Assembly: GCA_026182355.1 (NCBI GenBank)
Contig: JAPFBL010000002.1
Coordinates: 3,410,001-3,474,000, forward strand
Origin: Hermatobates lingyangjiaoensis
Lineage: Eukaryota > Arthropoda > Insecta > Hemiptera > Hermatobatidae
Length of the DNA stretch: 64,000 bases
Direction of reading: 5' to 3'
How positions within the stretch are numbered: the stretch's first letter is position 1; every line of letters begins with the position of its first letter. The notes beneath the pieces were generated by a model. That model ran no database searches. It was not told the DNA's origin and worked only from the letters and a program-made list of their open reading frames with translations. Position numbers and translations under genes: made by a program. Of the stretch, positions 27,601 to 37,108 are shown piece after piece.

Positions 27601-28582
27601 GTAAGTTTAAACCATATACATACAACCATCTACAGAACAAAATAAAATTAATAATAATTTGAGCACTTAAAGTGTGTAAATCTGTCAAAGTAAATATCTT
27701 TTATTTTTGCTATAATTTTCTTTAGCTATATGAAAAATATTCCCAAAAAAAACTATTTAGCAGAAAAGTAAGCTATAAAGTTGGACTTCTGTACTATAGA
27801 TGACATAGCTAATATAGACTGTAAAATTTCCATGCAACAATAATATTTATTAAAAAAATATTCTCTTCTTGTGAAACATGAACCAATGAAAATTAATGCT
27901 ACTTCATGAGTGAGGGAGTGGAACAGACGAAAATTAAATGAAGGGTTTACCTTAGGAATGGGTAGTCCATCTGACGTAGCTGGATTAAAGCGATTTGTAT
28001 TTACAAAGCAATGAGAGCCATGATATGAAGGAAGAAAGTGACCTCCGTTACATGTAAACTACTGAGGAGGATTAGATGGAGCAACTCTCGCATTAGAAAA
28101 GGAAAAAAAAACGGAAAAGGATATAGGTGAACTACAAAGGAATAACATAAGAAGTAGGTACTTAGATTTCTTATAATAATTTATTATTTTTTATCTTAAA
28201 ATGTGATTTCAAGAATCAACAACAGTGGACTAATTTAAGTAAAAATAAAAGAAGGGTTTTGTCCATACAATCCTTAGAATGGACTCATTTCATGTTTTTT
28301 TTTACATTTCATACATTTGAGAAACCGAATCCACCCTTCGAAAAATTTTTGTCTGTTGGTTTGTCCGCAAAATGTTGTCACAATATAAACTCAGCCACCA
28401 TTATTTAATGATCTCATTACTGATCCCATCAGTCAAGCACTATTTATAGCATTTAATTTAAGAAGGTCTTATTTATAAAATCAGTTTATTACTTTCCTTT
28501 ACTGTTACTTTTTATATATAATTATGATTGTTGGGTGAAAAGCTAATGAAATGGTTTCCACATATAAAAATTTAATTATATA

Positions 28583-28618
28583 AACAACCCGTTTTGAACA
28601 CGTAGTGTTCTTCCTCAG
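28583..28618 (-). ncRNA. Hammerhead-like motif, left arm copy (minus)
   Basis: On the minus strand: CTGAGGA, one extra A, a perfect 6-bp hairpin GAACAC-TAC-GTGTTC, then AAA where GAA is expected, followed by ACGGGT. The G-to-A change in GAA would be expected to inactivate a true hammerhead. Confidence 0.4.
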
Positions 28619-28903
28619 GCATTAACTAAAAAAAGCAATGTCATCCGAGAGTTATCTACAATACAAAGTAAATATAGTACAAAATCAAAATAAAATAAAA
28701 TAAAGAAGAGAGTACAAATCTAAGGGTGAGTGTCTGTGGTACAACTGACTGTGAATAGGATGGACGTGGACGTGGGTGAGGGTGTACATCTGTTTCTTAT
28801 TAGAAGGGGTACATTTCATTGTTTTTTTTTCCCTAAAGGTTAGGCTGAGCCTTTACATTTGCTTTAAGACTAAGTGTAGGAAAGATATTGAAAATATGTT
28901 GTA

Positions 28904-28937
28904 CTGAGGAACAACACTACGTGTTCGAAACGAGTTG
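28904..28937 (+). ncRNA. Hammerhead-like motif, right arm copy (plus)
   Basis: CTGAGGA at 28904-28910, then a hairpin AACAC-TAC-GTGTT, then GAA, then ACGAGT (A-T and C-G closing a 2-nt loop) and T. The core differs from the consensus only at the variable position 7, but two unpaired bases lie between it and stem II, and I see no clear stem I. Probably a decayed member of the Penelope-associated small hammerhead class. Confidence 0.45.
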
Positions 28938-29174
28938 TTTATACCATTAAATTTTTATATTTGGAGACCATTTCATTAGCTTTTTACCCAACAATGATTA
29001 AATACCACAAAATAACTGATTGCACTACGTTATAATATAATTATGATTATTAGCATTTACAAATATACTTAATGAAGTTGTATTTGTTTATCATGATTAG
29101 TGTTTCATTATATTTTACTCAAATACTATTACCAGTAAACTAGAATTGATAACAATTTGATTTGTTTTGTGCAG

Positions 29175-29265
29175 TAACAAAACTGAGTCCTGTTTCGAGG
29201 CCGACTGAAGCAACAACCCCTGAATCGAAAACCCCAGCATCCGAGGAAACTTCAAAACCACCACC
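29175..29265 (+). CDS. Coding exon of the same unidentified host gene (exon B)
   Basis: This is a 91-nt GC-richer island preceded by TTTTGTGCAG and followed by the consensus donor CC/GTAAGT. Joined to the single base left over from exon A it reads VTKLSPVSRPTEATTPESKT then PASEETSKPP, open throughout. The two bases left at the donor start a further codon (phase 2). The peptide is Pro/Thr/Ser/Glu-rich with several SP and TP sites, typical of a disordered, phosphorylatable linker. No enzymatic domain is visible. The next exon is not found in the window, so either the following intron is longer than 34 kb or a small exon was missed. The gene is not recognised. Confidence 0.75.
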
Positions 29266-29474
29266 GTAAGTCACATAGAACCATGTATTTCTCAGATTGA
29301 CTGTTTTTTGTTCTATTTGGTAAAAAAAAGTGAATGCTATAAAAATGGAGGCAAAACAAAAAAAAAGTAACCTTAAAATAAAAAAAAACAAAATTTAAGA
29401 AATGACTTAAATTTTGTAAAATTGAATTAAATTTTAAGTAAATCCTACAAAATGCCTTTGGTAAATAGTTTGCA

Positions 29475-29496
29475 CTTACACACACACACACACAAA
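29475..29496. repeat. (CA)n microsatellite
   Basis: Short CA dinucleotide tract inside the intron after exon B. Confidence 0.85.
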
Positions 29497-29639
29497 TTCG
29501 TCGTCGTTGGACAGAAGTAGCTTTGAGTAGCTTAATTATATATGTATTCATGATAATATTCTTTTTCTATGTTGTTTTTTACTTTTTTTTGTATGTTAAT
29601 ATAATCGTTGAAGTAGTGTTATGATCAGGTTTTGAATAA

Positions 29640-29690
29640 ATTCCTTTATGCCGACGTTTCGACGTATATTTACATTCTCTTGAGGGTTGG
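29640..29690 (-). ncRNA. Hammerhead-like remnant (minus)
   Basis: The minus strand reads CTCAAGA, an AT-rich hairpin region, then GTCGAAACGTCGGC. GAA followed by AC-GU and C is the minimal stem III plus cleavage-site arrangement of small hammerheads. The first core element differs (CTCAAGA in place of CTGANGA), so this is a remnant. Confidence 0.35.
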
Positions 29691-29816
29691 AAATCCAAAT
29701 TATATGTTTTTTTTTTCTATTTTTATTTGTGTGATATAATTGGTTTTAATATTACTTAATTGGTTTCAAAACTACTAACTTTGACACTATTTTCATTGCT
29801 CTAATAATTTTGTTAC

Positions 29817-29893
29817 AGATATTAGTTACATTACTCAAGAATATACAGTTATCCTTAATCTTTTAACAGGATGAATATATTATGGTATTGCTT
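29817..29893 (+). repeat. Direct repeat D1, copy 1
   Basis: About 77 bp (ATTAGTTACATTACTCAAG onward, through ACAGGATGAATATATTATGG) nearly identical to 30900-30976, 1083 bp downstream. Confidence 0.85.
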
Positions 29894-30607
29894 TTGAACT
29901 GATATATTGTGCTATCCGAATTGTTGAATGATGGCTAAAGGAGAAAATTTTGGACATACACTCTGCTTAAATGGTCCTCATACTGTTGTTAAGGGCAATA
30001 AATGTACGTGTCAAGACTTTTACATTAAAAAGACTATGGTAAAACATTTAAAGTTATAGAAATAACTTTTGAAATCAATTTTAACGAACTACTAGTTTGG
30101 AAAAGTTTTGTCATCTATACTTCGGTTATAACCACAAATGGTATGTTCGTATGGGCTGTACGAGACACTTTAATAGAACTTCAGGAACTTAACGACACGT
30201 CAACTTTTGCTTTACAATGCTGTGATATGACCGGTGGAGCCATATGGGTCCGTTAATAAGGTAACTAAATTAGTTTTATTAATCTACAAAGACCAAACAG
30301 TTTATAGAAAGAAGAGCATTGACTACCTGCATTCAATCAGCATAAGGAAGTTCTTAACCATCATCTCATAGAAATTTTGTGAAGAATAAGACTACCTACA
30401 ATCAACTAAGACTGCATGAAAATAAAAATGCCTCTACGGCAGATAACATAACAGGCAGAAGTTAACATTAATTGACTGGATTATATGTTGCCAGATATAA
30501 TAAACATCAAAGAAAATTTTATGGTGATTTTCTAAGTGATATTCAAAGATAGCCACCAGAATGGTACTCTTACCTTTTGTACTTGGGATTAAAATATAAT
30601 GACCATA

Positions 30608-30645
30608 AGCACGAGTCCGATAAAACTCAGACCCTCATAACTATA
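30608..30645. repeat. Short stem-loop repeat, copy 1
   Basis: GCACGAGTCCG then ACTCAGACCCTC is shared with 51099-51131. Internal GAGTC and GACTC halves form a hairpin in the second copy. Probably the end of an unassigned element. Confidence 0.5.
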
Positions 30646-30899
30646 ATAATAATAATATTTACGAGAAGGATTATTCTAGAGGAATGACATCAAGTTTGTT
30701 GCAAATGATAAAATGGTGTAATTACATTAAAACAAATAGTATAATTACTTTGATTATCTATAGGTTTGATAACACTTTACCAGGGTGTTTAATATCACTT
30801 TTAACGATGGTCGTATTAAAATATACCAAACTTAATTTGATTGTCAACAAGTTTGATGTTATGGTAACTCATAATAAAGTTGAATGTAGATATTGGTTA

Positions 30900-30976
30900 C
30901 AGATATTGGTTACATTACTCAAGAATATACAGTTATCCTTAATCTTTTAACAGGATGAATATATTATGGTATTGCA
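30900..30976 (+). repeat. Direct repeat D1, copy 2
   Basis: Second copy of the 77-bp direct repeat at 29817. Right after it comes a TATTATTA-rich simple-sequence region (30977-31090). Confidence 0.85.
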
Positions 30977-31139
30977 TACCACTATTATTACTCTATTTAC
31001 ACTATTATTTTGCACTATTTTAGACTATTATTATTATCACTTTACACTATTATTATTGCTTTACCTCTATTATCACTATTATTACTTATTTACGAGTAAG
31101 ACGACCACCCAGTTACTTATAAATATAAGAACTCCAATT

Positions 31140-31296
31140 CGAAGAAGATTATCATACAGAGTAAAGAAACACACAAACACACATTATTGGGGAATCCATC
31201 TTCAGGAAAGAGAGAGGGAGACCAAACACGGTGTAGTCGCAACGGCAAGTAACCCACGGAGTGTTTCTTTACTCTGTGTGCTACTCTTCTTCGATT
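31140..31296. repeat. Small inverted repeat
   Basis: CAGAGTAAAGAAACAC near 31157 is mirrored by GTGTTTCTTTACTCTG at 31261-31276. The CGAAGAAGA/TCTTCTTCG outer parts also pair across a roughly 85-bp centre. Confidence 0.7.
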
Positions 31297-31345
31297 TTGA
31301 ACTGATACAGTAACTAGTTTGGAACATCTTTCCGATTTTTAGTAA

Positions 31346-32043
31346 TATATATATATAATATATATATATATATATAAGATTTAATATACACTTTAAACAC
31401 ATAGAAAAGAACACAGAAAGACACTACAGAACTCACTTCGATATTTCGACATCCGTCGTCATCGGGAAGGAAGTGCGAAGTACTCGCGTTGAGAACAAAC
31501 TACTACTGGCCTCCAGAGTAACTCGTGGAACCACCGCAATGGCTGCTCCCCACGGAGGGAGGAAAAATAGAAAATCCTTCCAATATTTATTTAGAAAACA
31601 AGATAAAAAATATATAAAATACGAAATAATAATAATAAAAAATAAATAATAATATATAAATAATAATAATAATAAAATAATAATAATAATAAAATAATAT
31701 TAATAATATAATAAAATAAAAAATAATTAACGGTACAGGTTGAGACCAGGAGGAGAACGAGCCCCAAGGAGGCATATGAATGCCTCTTCGGAGCTCTAAG
31801 GGTGACATGGGATTAGACTCGGGGATTTGTTTGAGGATTTGTACCTGAAACAATCATTGAAAGGGAGGTCATGGAATTAGCATGGATAGCTATGGTAGGT
31901 CTCTGCGCTGACCAACGGACGCCTGTGATTGTGTCATACGCAGGCTCAGCTTGGTTGAAGCCAAGCCAACGTAAAAAGCATCACATCGAGTACACTCCAA
32001 ATATATATATATATAATATAATATATATATATATATATATAAA
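31346..32043. repeat. TA-bounded composite repeat with hammerhead-like motif
   Basis: Flanked by (TA)n at 31346-31376 and about 32000-32040. Just inside the left TA tract lies a copy of the terminal repeat also found at 36.8-37.1 and 40.0-40.2 kb, including a hammerhead-like core on the minus strand at 31436-31466. The centre has a (TAA)n tract (31620-31720) and a GC-richer stretch (31730-31960). An 88-residue open frame over the TAA tract is an artefact of the tandem repeat. Confidence 0.6.
31436..31466 (-). ncRNA. Hammerhead-like motif, CCGATGA type (minus)
   Basis: Minus strand: CCGATGA, extra C, hairpin GAC-GGAT-GTC, GAA, ATAT (2-bp self-complementary stem III), C, then GAAGTGAG. The second core base is C rather than U, so activity is doubtful. 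Several copies with the same change occur in this window, which indicates that the change was inherited by the family. Confidence 0.4.
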
Positions 32044-32086
32044 TATATTATTAAAGTAACTCACCATAAAAGATAAGGGAGTAATC

Positions 32087-32123
32087 GCTCTGAGTCCTTT
32101 CGTCTAACACGTCGTCAGAGAGC
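32087..32123 (-). ncRNA. Hammerhead ribozyme candidate downstream of the PLE endonuclease (minus)
   Basis: Minus strand in order: stem I strand GCTCT, core CTGACGA, a C plus the stem II region GTGTTAGAC, GAA, AGGACT (A-T and G-C closing), cleavage-site C, stem I strand AGAGC. Stem I is a perfect 5-bp match. Stem II pairs only two bases from its base, so it is weak here. It lies about 220 bp past the GIY-YIG fragment on the same strand, where a Penelope terminal repeat carrying a hammerhead is expected, and next to a TA tract. Confidence 0.6.
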
Positions 32124-32346
32124 AAGTGAATACAAGTGGTGAGCAGGTTATGTCTCTTGGTTTGAAGTTTAATGAAGATTGGCAATACTGACTAGATTTC
32201 ACCCTATTAAATTAGAAGTAGCCTAATCTGTTTATCAATTTCTTCAATTATAAATTCATTCGGTTTAAAATGGCCTGAGCTGCTGTTGACTAAACTCTTA
32301 GAATAGTTTTTTTATGAAGGCGCTTTCAATAATGTTTCTTCTTCTT

Positions 32347-32900
32347 TCACATGACATAATTTCCAACCAACTCCTTTGCTTCTTCACAGTTGACTAAGTG
32401 ATTTTTGTTTCTGATGAGTAAGAACAAGCACTTTATCATTTTATCTTCTAACAGAATACTTATGTTACTTAAACCTTGTATCAAGTCCTTTTCCTGTCTG
32501 TCCAATGTAAGCCAATCCATATTCTTTGCATAGAATTCTGTAAACACAACAGTTTTTTCGGCTTCTCTTAGAGTTATGGATAAGCCTGTTTAACAAATTA
32601 CCACGACTATTAAATACATCTGAGATATTTAACTTCTTCATAAAGTATGGTATGTCTTTTAAGGATGGACTACAGGGAATTATTAGCAAAGTCCTTCTTG
32701 AAAAACATTCCTCATTTTCAGATTATGTCAAAGATTGTTTTACTTTTTTCAGAATGCTGTCAATTAACTTTTTTAGATAAATTAGAGAGGATTGACGAGG
32801 TTTCGTAATTATATTTCATTTCTTCTACTAAACATTGTTCACCTCAAATTTTAAATGCTCTTAAAAAAATACTATTAAAACAGATTTCTTGACACTGAGG
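32347..32900 (-). pseudogene. Penelope-like element, 3' part: RT tail and GIY-YIG endonuclease (frameshifted)
   Basis: Reading on the minus strand from about 32900 downward: an RT C-terminal tail (RAFKI then EEMKYNYETSSILSNLS, with stops), then LLIIPCSPSLKDIPYFMKKL and NISDVFNSRGNLLNRL, the usual linker. The GIY-YIG core follows: CVYRILCKEYGLAYIGQTGK then GLDTRFK. A frame change leads on to LLIRNKNHLVNCEEAKELV, which matches the endonuclease tail (Asn-His then a Glu-Ala-Lys block). The V-Y and Y-I-G halves and the Arg of DTRF are present. At least one frameshift lies between DTRFK and the tail, so it is inactive. The matching RT lies at 34.5-35.6 kb on the same strand, across an inserted repeat. 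Confidence 0.75.
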
Positions 32901-33084
32901 GGGCGTGCAGAGAAGAAATGAAAGTAACACAATACGTTTGTAGATTTCTCTATAAATACCATGACTCAATTTGTTACTATTTCGATGCAAAAGTATGTCC
33001 ATACTATAATAATTATTATAATTTTGTTATAATTAATAAATATAATTATGTAAATATAAATATATTATACATAATTATAAATAT

Positions 33085-34500
33085 AAAAAATCTGGAGTGG
33101 CCTACACTCTACTTTACTATAAGTAACTTAATGTCAAATTTCTTAAGTATATAAAACATAACGTCTCATTTAAGCATAACATAAATATCTAAATGGGATA
33201 TAATTATTAGCATTTCATTCGTGAGGTAGTACAGATAGTGATTAAGGACATATCAATTTATAAGCTTATTTTTGTACATCACAAATAATTTATTTTTTGC
33301 AAATAATTTCATTAGTATAACTACAGCAGTAATAACATTTTTGAAAAACCAAAGTGAACATTTCTTGAAACGAAATATTATCCTACAAGAGAACATGGCT
33401 ATTGTTCAAATAGCCAGTAGATTTCTTACATCGTTTACTTGACATCCTTCTACATTGAATAATAAAGTAAAATTTTCAAATTCTTTTTCCTTCCCCTTTG
33501 TGAAATAATATATATACTAATTTTTTCTGAGTGAGTGTTATCATTTTCCTGCACAATATTATTCCCTTACATCTCATATACGTCAATAAACAATTTAAAC
33601 TGTTCTTTATAAAATCAATTTTTATCTCAGTGGATTCGCTCAAAAAATTTCTAAGTCAATGTAAACAATGAAAAAAAAAATATAAAAAATTCGACAAGTA
33701 ATAGCAGGTGATCTCTTACTCTAAGATAAACAAACAGTTTTTATAGCGTTATTGCTCTTTCCCATAAGTGAAACATCATGATTTTTTTTTATGAATTGCT
33801 AATTTTTGGTTCCATTTTTGGTCAAATTTTCATTATTTTATAATCAGCCGTTTAGCGTCAAAAAAACATTTTCTGAAAACAGAAATCGTACTGTAACGCC
33901 CCTTTAGGGAATGTAATTTTGAAAAAAAAATATCTTAATTTATTCTACACATAATGTTCTATTTATAGGCATAGTTTCATTCTTGTCTGTCAAACAGTAT
34001 GTCTTGTATCGCTCTCACAAGGTTTGAGATTGAATTATAAGTCAAAATTTGTACATTTTATTGAAAAAAAAATATTTCCTTTGTTTTAAAATTCTGAATA
34101 TATTTTTCGTTTGTTCCATTTGTACCTCAAAGATAATGTCAAAAATTCAAAACTCTAGGGTTATCAGTTTAGGAGAAATAAATGTTTTAAAAAAAACGGT
34201 TTTGGGCCAAAAAAGTGACTTTCCATGATGCATAATTCTTCCCAAACAATAGGGATCTTCGTCTTCATGAGGCCCATTTTTGTGTAAAATATCAACTTGA
34301 TCCATCAAAGATTCTGGACCGTAGCGTGGTAACAACAATGCTAACAGACTCACCCACCCACCCACCCACACACACACAGACATCATCGTAAAAACGTCAT
34401 AAAACGACTTCTGGTACCTCAAACATGTATTCCGTTAAAATCTCGAGATCGAATTTTTTCACGATCACCATACTTTACTTATAGTAAAGTAATAAAATTA
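33085..34500 (+). repeat. Dispersed repeat family R1, copy nested in the PLE
   Basis: Starts CTGGAGTGGCCTACACTC then ACTTTACTATAAGTAA and ends ACCATACTTTACTTATAGTAAAG. It parallels 17665-19690 block by block: GAACATGGCTATTGTTC, TTTTCTGAAAAC, GTATCGCTCTCACAAGG, AATATCAACTTGATCCATC, TCTGGACCGTAGCGTGG and a (CCCA)n/(CA)n tract at 34350-34377. No real gene is inside. It sits between two halves of one Penelope element, so it inserted after that element. Confidence 0.75.
34347..34378. repeat. (CCCA)n/(CA)n microsatellite
   Basis: Tetranucleotide CCCA run passing into CA repeats, at the same place in the R1 repeat as the CA/TG tract at 4563. Confidence 0.9.
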
Positions 34501-35560
34501 TGGTGTAATAAATTATAGTATTATAGTATAATAAAATTATTATTATTGTTATTATTATATTCTTATTCTATTGTAAATTGAATAGACGGAACAAATGTGT
34601 TGAGAGATTTAAAAATATTTTCACTATTTGGCCAAAAACATAAAACATCATCAACATAAAGAAGTGATTTAGCATTACTAGGTAATATTGTAAGTAGTTA
34701 TATGATCTGAAAATATTCCATGCAAATATTGCTTAAAACAGAGAGAAAAACAATTTCAGCCAAACTTTTACTTGTAGAATTTTCCTTCAAATAAAAAATA
34801 ATCCAATGCACACAAACGAATCAAATCCATTAATACTGTAACAGAAACAGGTAGTGTTTGTGTACGTTTGTTTAGTTCTGTTTCTAGAAAAAGTAATAAA
34901 TCTTCCACAGGAACATTCTATTGTGATTTATATCAAAGCTCAACAGTAAACACTTCTGAAAAGAATATGAATTTAGCTTCGAAACCAGTTCAATGTTGTT
35001 CTTGATCTGGCATTGGTAAATATGGTAGTACCTACTAGTGACGATAAAACATGGACCAACCATTTTGATAATTTATAGCCTACTGATCCAACGGAGCTAA
35101 CAATCTGTCTGGCGGGATAACCATCTTATGTTTTAATCAAGACATATATGTAATGTAGACAAGGAGTTCTACTAACAAATTTTGTTATTAGATTCTTATT
35201 ATCTTTTAAAATTATTTTCAATATCTTATTGAAAAGACTATTTTAATTTTCAGTTGGGTCTGAATTTAATAACTCATAGGTATTTGTATCGGATAATAGG
35301 GTTTTAATTTGGTAATATAATCTGTCTTGTTCAATAATATAATGACACCTAATTTTTCTGCTTTTGTTACTTTAATTTCACTATTTTCCTTGATTGTTTT
35401 AAATACCTCTGAAAAAAGCTTTAAAGCTAGTGATACCATTTCTTTAAGAGATCTATAAATGAAACCTTTATGCATACCTATTTTGATTTCGTCAGGGTTC
35501 ACACTTTCCAAATTAAAAGCTATTTACTAATTAAACATAATTAATTCCATTGTCATCTGA
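34501..35560 (-). pseudogene. Penelope-like element, 5' part: reverse transcriptase (degenerate)
   Basis: In minus-strand order: KENSEIKVTKAEKLGVIILL then NKTDYITKL (35266-35511), the conserved PLE block before the palm. Next come QIVSSVGSVGYKLSKWL and SLVGT (about 35055-35120), an RPIxS-S-GSxxYxLSKxL-type motif. Then IFTNARSRT, a degenerate version of LFTNVP. Then a region ending in AWNIF, matching the usual SNIYMEYFE-type motif, and finally YVDDVLCFWP with the catalytic YVDD at 34647-34658. Stops and frameshifts break it into pieces, so it is inactive. The order and strand fit the endonuclease at 32347-32689. The piece between YVDD and the endonuclease is missing or displaced where the R1 repeat lies. 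Confidence 0.75.
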
Positions 35561-36120
35561 ATCCAAATCCCAATGTTGATACTTCTATATTATTTAATGG
35601 TTTATCTGACAAATTAATTATAAGTTTTCTATTAGCACATTTATACCATATGCTGTTTATAATTAAAGACTTCAGTTTTCGTTGGAGGGAAGCAATTGGC
35701 CTTTGCCTCTTGTACCTCAACTTTGAAAACAGACGTCATATTGGAGAACACAACCTTTCCAAATAATGTGAACTTTTAATTCAATTTTTCTTCTTTTTAC
35801 TGTACCATTAGCAAAACATTGCTTAACTTCTTCAGAAAAACAGATATATGTTTCATCTATAATAGTCGTTGAAAACTATCAAAAGAGCCATCAATAATTT
35901 TGAAAAAACACTTCCGAATAAGATATTTTGAAACAACTTGTTCAGCTAGACAATATTTAAGAAACATTAATTTTAATTTTGAAATTAAATTAAATTTAAT
36001 TTGAAATATGAGATTTAACAAGTGTTTGTTGAAAATAAAGAACAACAAATTTTAATGAAGAGAACCAGTAAAAAAAATTATATACATATATACACATGTA
36101 TACATATTATGTGTATATAA
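35561..36120. other. Probable 5' flank of the PLE
   Basis: AT-rich, with no motif I can support. It may hold the decayed N-terminus of the Penelope ORF on the minus strand. Confidence 0.3.
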
Positions 36121-36127
36121 TTATATA

Positions 36128-36298
36128 CACATCACAATAAGAAATTGGAACAAAATACAAAGGTCTTTTAACCGTGAAAAGCAATCTTTGTCAGTCAGAG
36201 TCAAATCTCAACGGAGATTGAGTCTGACGAAGACCACTTGTTACGGTTGAAAGATTTTTGTCTTTTTTTCCCATTTTTTATTGTGGTTTGAACATTGA
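36128..36298. repeat. Fold-back 1 (older copy)
   Basis: The left arm (CACAATAAGAAATTGGAAC at 36131 onward) pairs with the right arm ending CCCATTTTTTATTGTGGT. Divergence between the arms is higher than in the fold-back at 36635-36772. The right arm bears a decayed hammerhead of the AAGACT type. Confidence 0.7.
36215..36265 (+). ncRNA. Decayed hammerhead ribozyme, AAGACT type
   Basis: CTGACGA at 36224-36230, stem II region AGACCACTTGTTACGGTT, GAA at 36249-36251, then AGATTT in place of the palindrome AGATCT. Stem I does not pair. A mutated relative of the copies at 36691, 39859 and 48638. Confidence 0.5.
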
Positions 36299-36331
36299 TT
36301 GCTATTTCACGTGTTTACTGTGAAATTTTGT

Positions 36332-36333
<2 letters not shown>

Positions 36334-36374
<41 letters not shown>
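36334..36374. repeat. (TA)n microsatellite at fold-back edge
   Basis: Pure TA tract that marks the start of the duplicated 2.65-kb segment. A TA tract is also found before the second copy at 39515-39545. Confidence 0.95.
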
Positions 36375-36377
<3 letters not shown>

Positions 36378-36634
36378 AAAAATTATGCCAATTTTAACTT
36401 TTGTTCTTTTCTGGGTTAATTTTTCAAGTTTTCTCACTATGGATTTCCACATTTCTGGTAAAATATAAAGTAATTCACCAAAAGATTTATTTTTGACTTC
36501 TATTGCTAATTGGCAATAATTTGTTCCTTGTTAAAATTGGCATAATTTTTAATAAAACATGTTTGATTGAAGGTCTGCTCCCAAAATACACATATATATA
36601 TATAAAGATTTCACATAAGCACGTGAAATAACAA

Positions 36635-36772
36635 TCCATGATCAAACCACAATAAGAAAATGGGAAAACAAGACGAAGATCTTTTGATCTAAGACTCAGA
36701 CGAAGACCGCTTGTTACGGTTGAAAGATCTTAGTCTTGTTTTCCCATTTTCTTATTGTGGTTTGATCATTGA
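36635..36772. repeat. Fold-back 2 in duplication copy 1
   Basis: GATCAAACCACAATAAGAAA to about 36693 pairs with 36719-36772 (reading TTTCTTATTGTGGTTTGATC). Arms of about 55 bp enclose a complete hammerhead-like sequence. Confidence 0.88.
36691..36737 (+). ncRNA. Hammerhead ribozyme, one core mutation
   Basis: Stem I AAGACT (36691-36696), core CAGACGA (36697-36703, U4 changed to A), stem II with ACCG/CGGT and loop CTTGTTA, GAA (36722-36724), stem III palindrome AGATCT (36725-36730), T (36731), stem I AGTCTT (36732-36737). All stems are intact. The core change should abolish cleavage. Confidence 0.65.
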
Positions 36773-36800
36773 TAAATGGAAGGTCCGTGTGGACAATAAA

Positions 36801-37066
36801 AACTTTAACAGATAGGAAGAACACAGGAAAGTCGCTACAGAACTCACTTTGATATTTTGACATCCGTCGTCATCGGGAAGAAGTGCGAAGTACTCGTGTT
36901 GAGAAGCAAACTGCGACTCAGTTTACTAACTGCCACTACTAATTTACTAGCTAATAGCAGTTTGCTTTTCAACGCAAGTACTTCAACTTCTCCCCCGATG
37001 ACGACAGATGTCGAAATATCGAAGTGAGTTCTGCAGTGACTTTCTATGTTCTTTCCTATGTGTTAA

Positions 37067-37070
<4 letters not shown>
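36801..37070. repeat. Fold-back 3 in duplication copy 1
   Basis: Arms 36801-36914 and 36957-37070 (AACTTTAACA... paired with ...TGTTAAAGTT) around a 42-bp centre. They carry the CCGATGA-type hammerhead-like motif once in each orientation, on the plus strand at 36994-37022. A (TA)n tract follows at 37071-37103. Confidence 0.85.

Positions 37071-37108
<38 letters not shown>

Larger units (their letters stand above)
28528..28997. repeat. Fold-back with hammerhead-like arms
   Basis: The left arm 28528-28618 and right arm 28904-28997 are reverse complements. They include TTGTTGGGTGAAAAGCTAAT on the left and its complement at the far right. The 285-bp centre carries a purine-rich tract and no reading frame. 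The inner end of each arm carries the hammerhead-like motif described separately. The arms look like two copies of one terminal repeat in opposite orientation. Confidence 0.8.
21351..29174 (+). other. Probable intron, 7.8 kb, containing transposon debris
   Basis: Bounded by GTGAGA at 21351 and TTTTGTGCAG ending at 29174, with compatible phases. It holds a microexon candidate (21597-21632), a hAT-type element (24238-24657) and a hammerhead-like fold-back (28528-28997). 22600-23450 on the minus strand reads weakly like a broken transposase with many stops, and is not claimed. The remainder is AT-rich and unassigned. Confidence 0.6.

Noticed and set aside
30966..31313. 115-residue frame rich in Tyr, Leu and Thr
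   Set aside because: Mostly TATTAT simple sequence followed by an inverted repeat; no domain.
31587..31853. 88-residue minus frame ending in a hydrophobic stretch
   Set aside because: The hydrophobic part is a translation of the TAA tandem tract and not a membrane segment.
36691..36737. Possible tRNA or other cloverleaf RNA at the hairpin
   Set aside because: No A or B box; the three-stem layout with CTGANGA and GAA strands fits a hammerhead much better.
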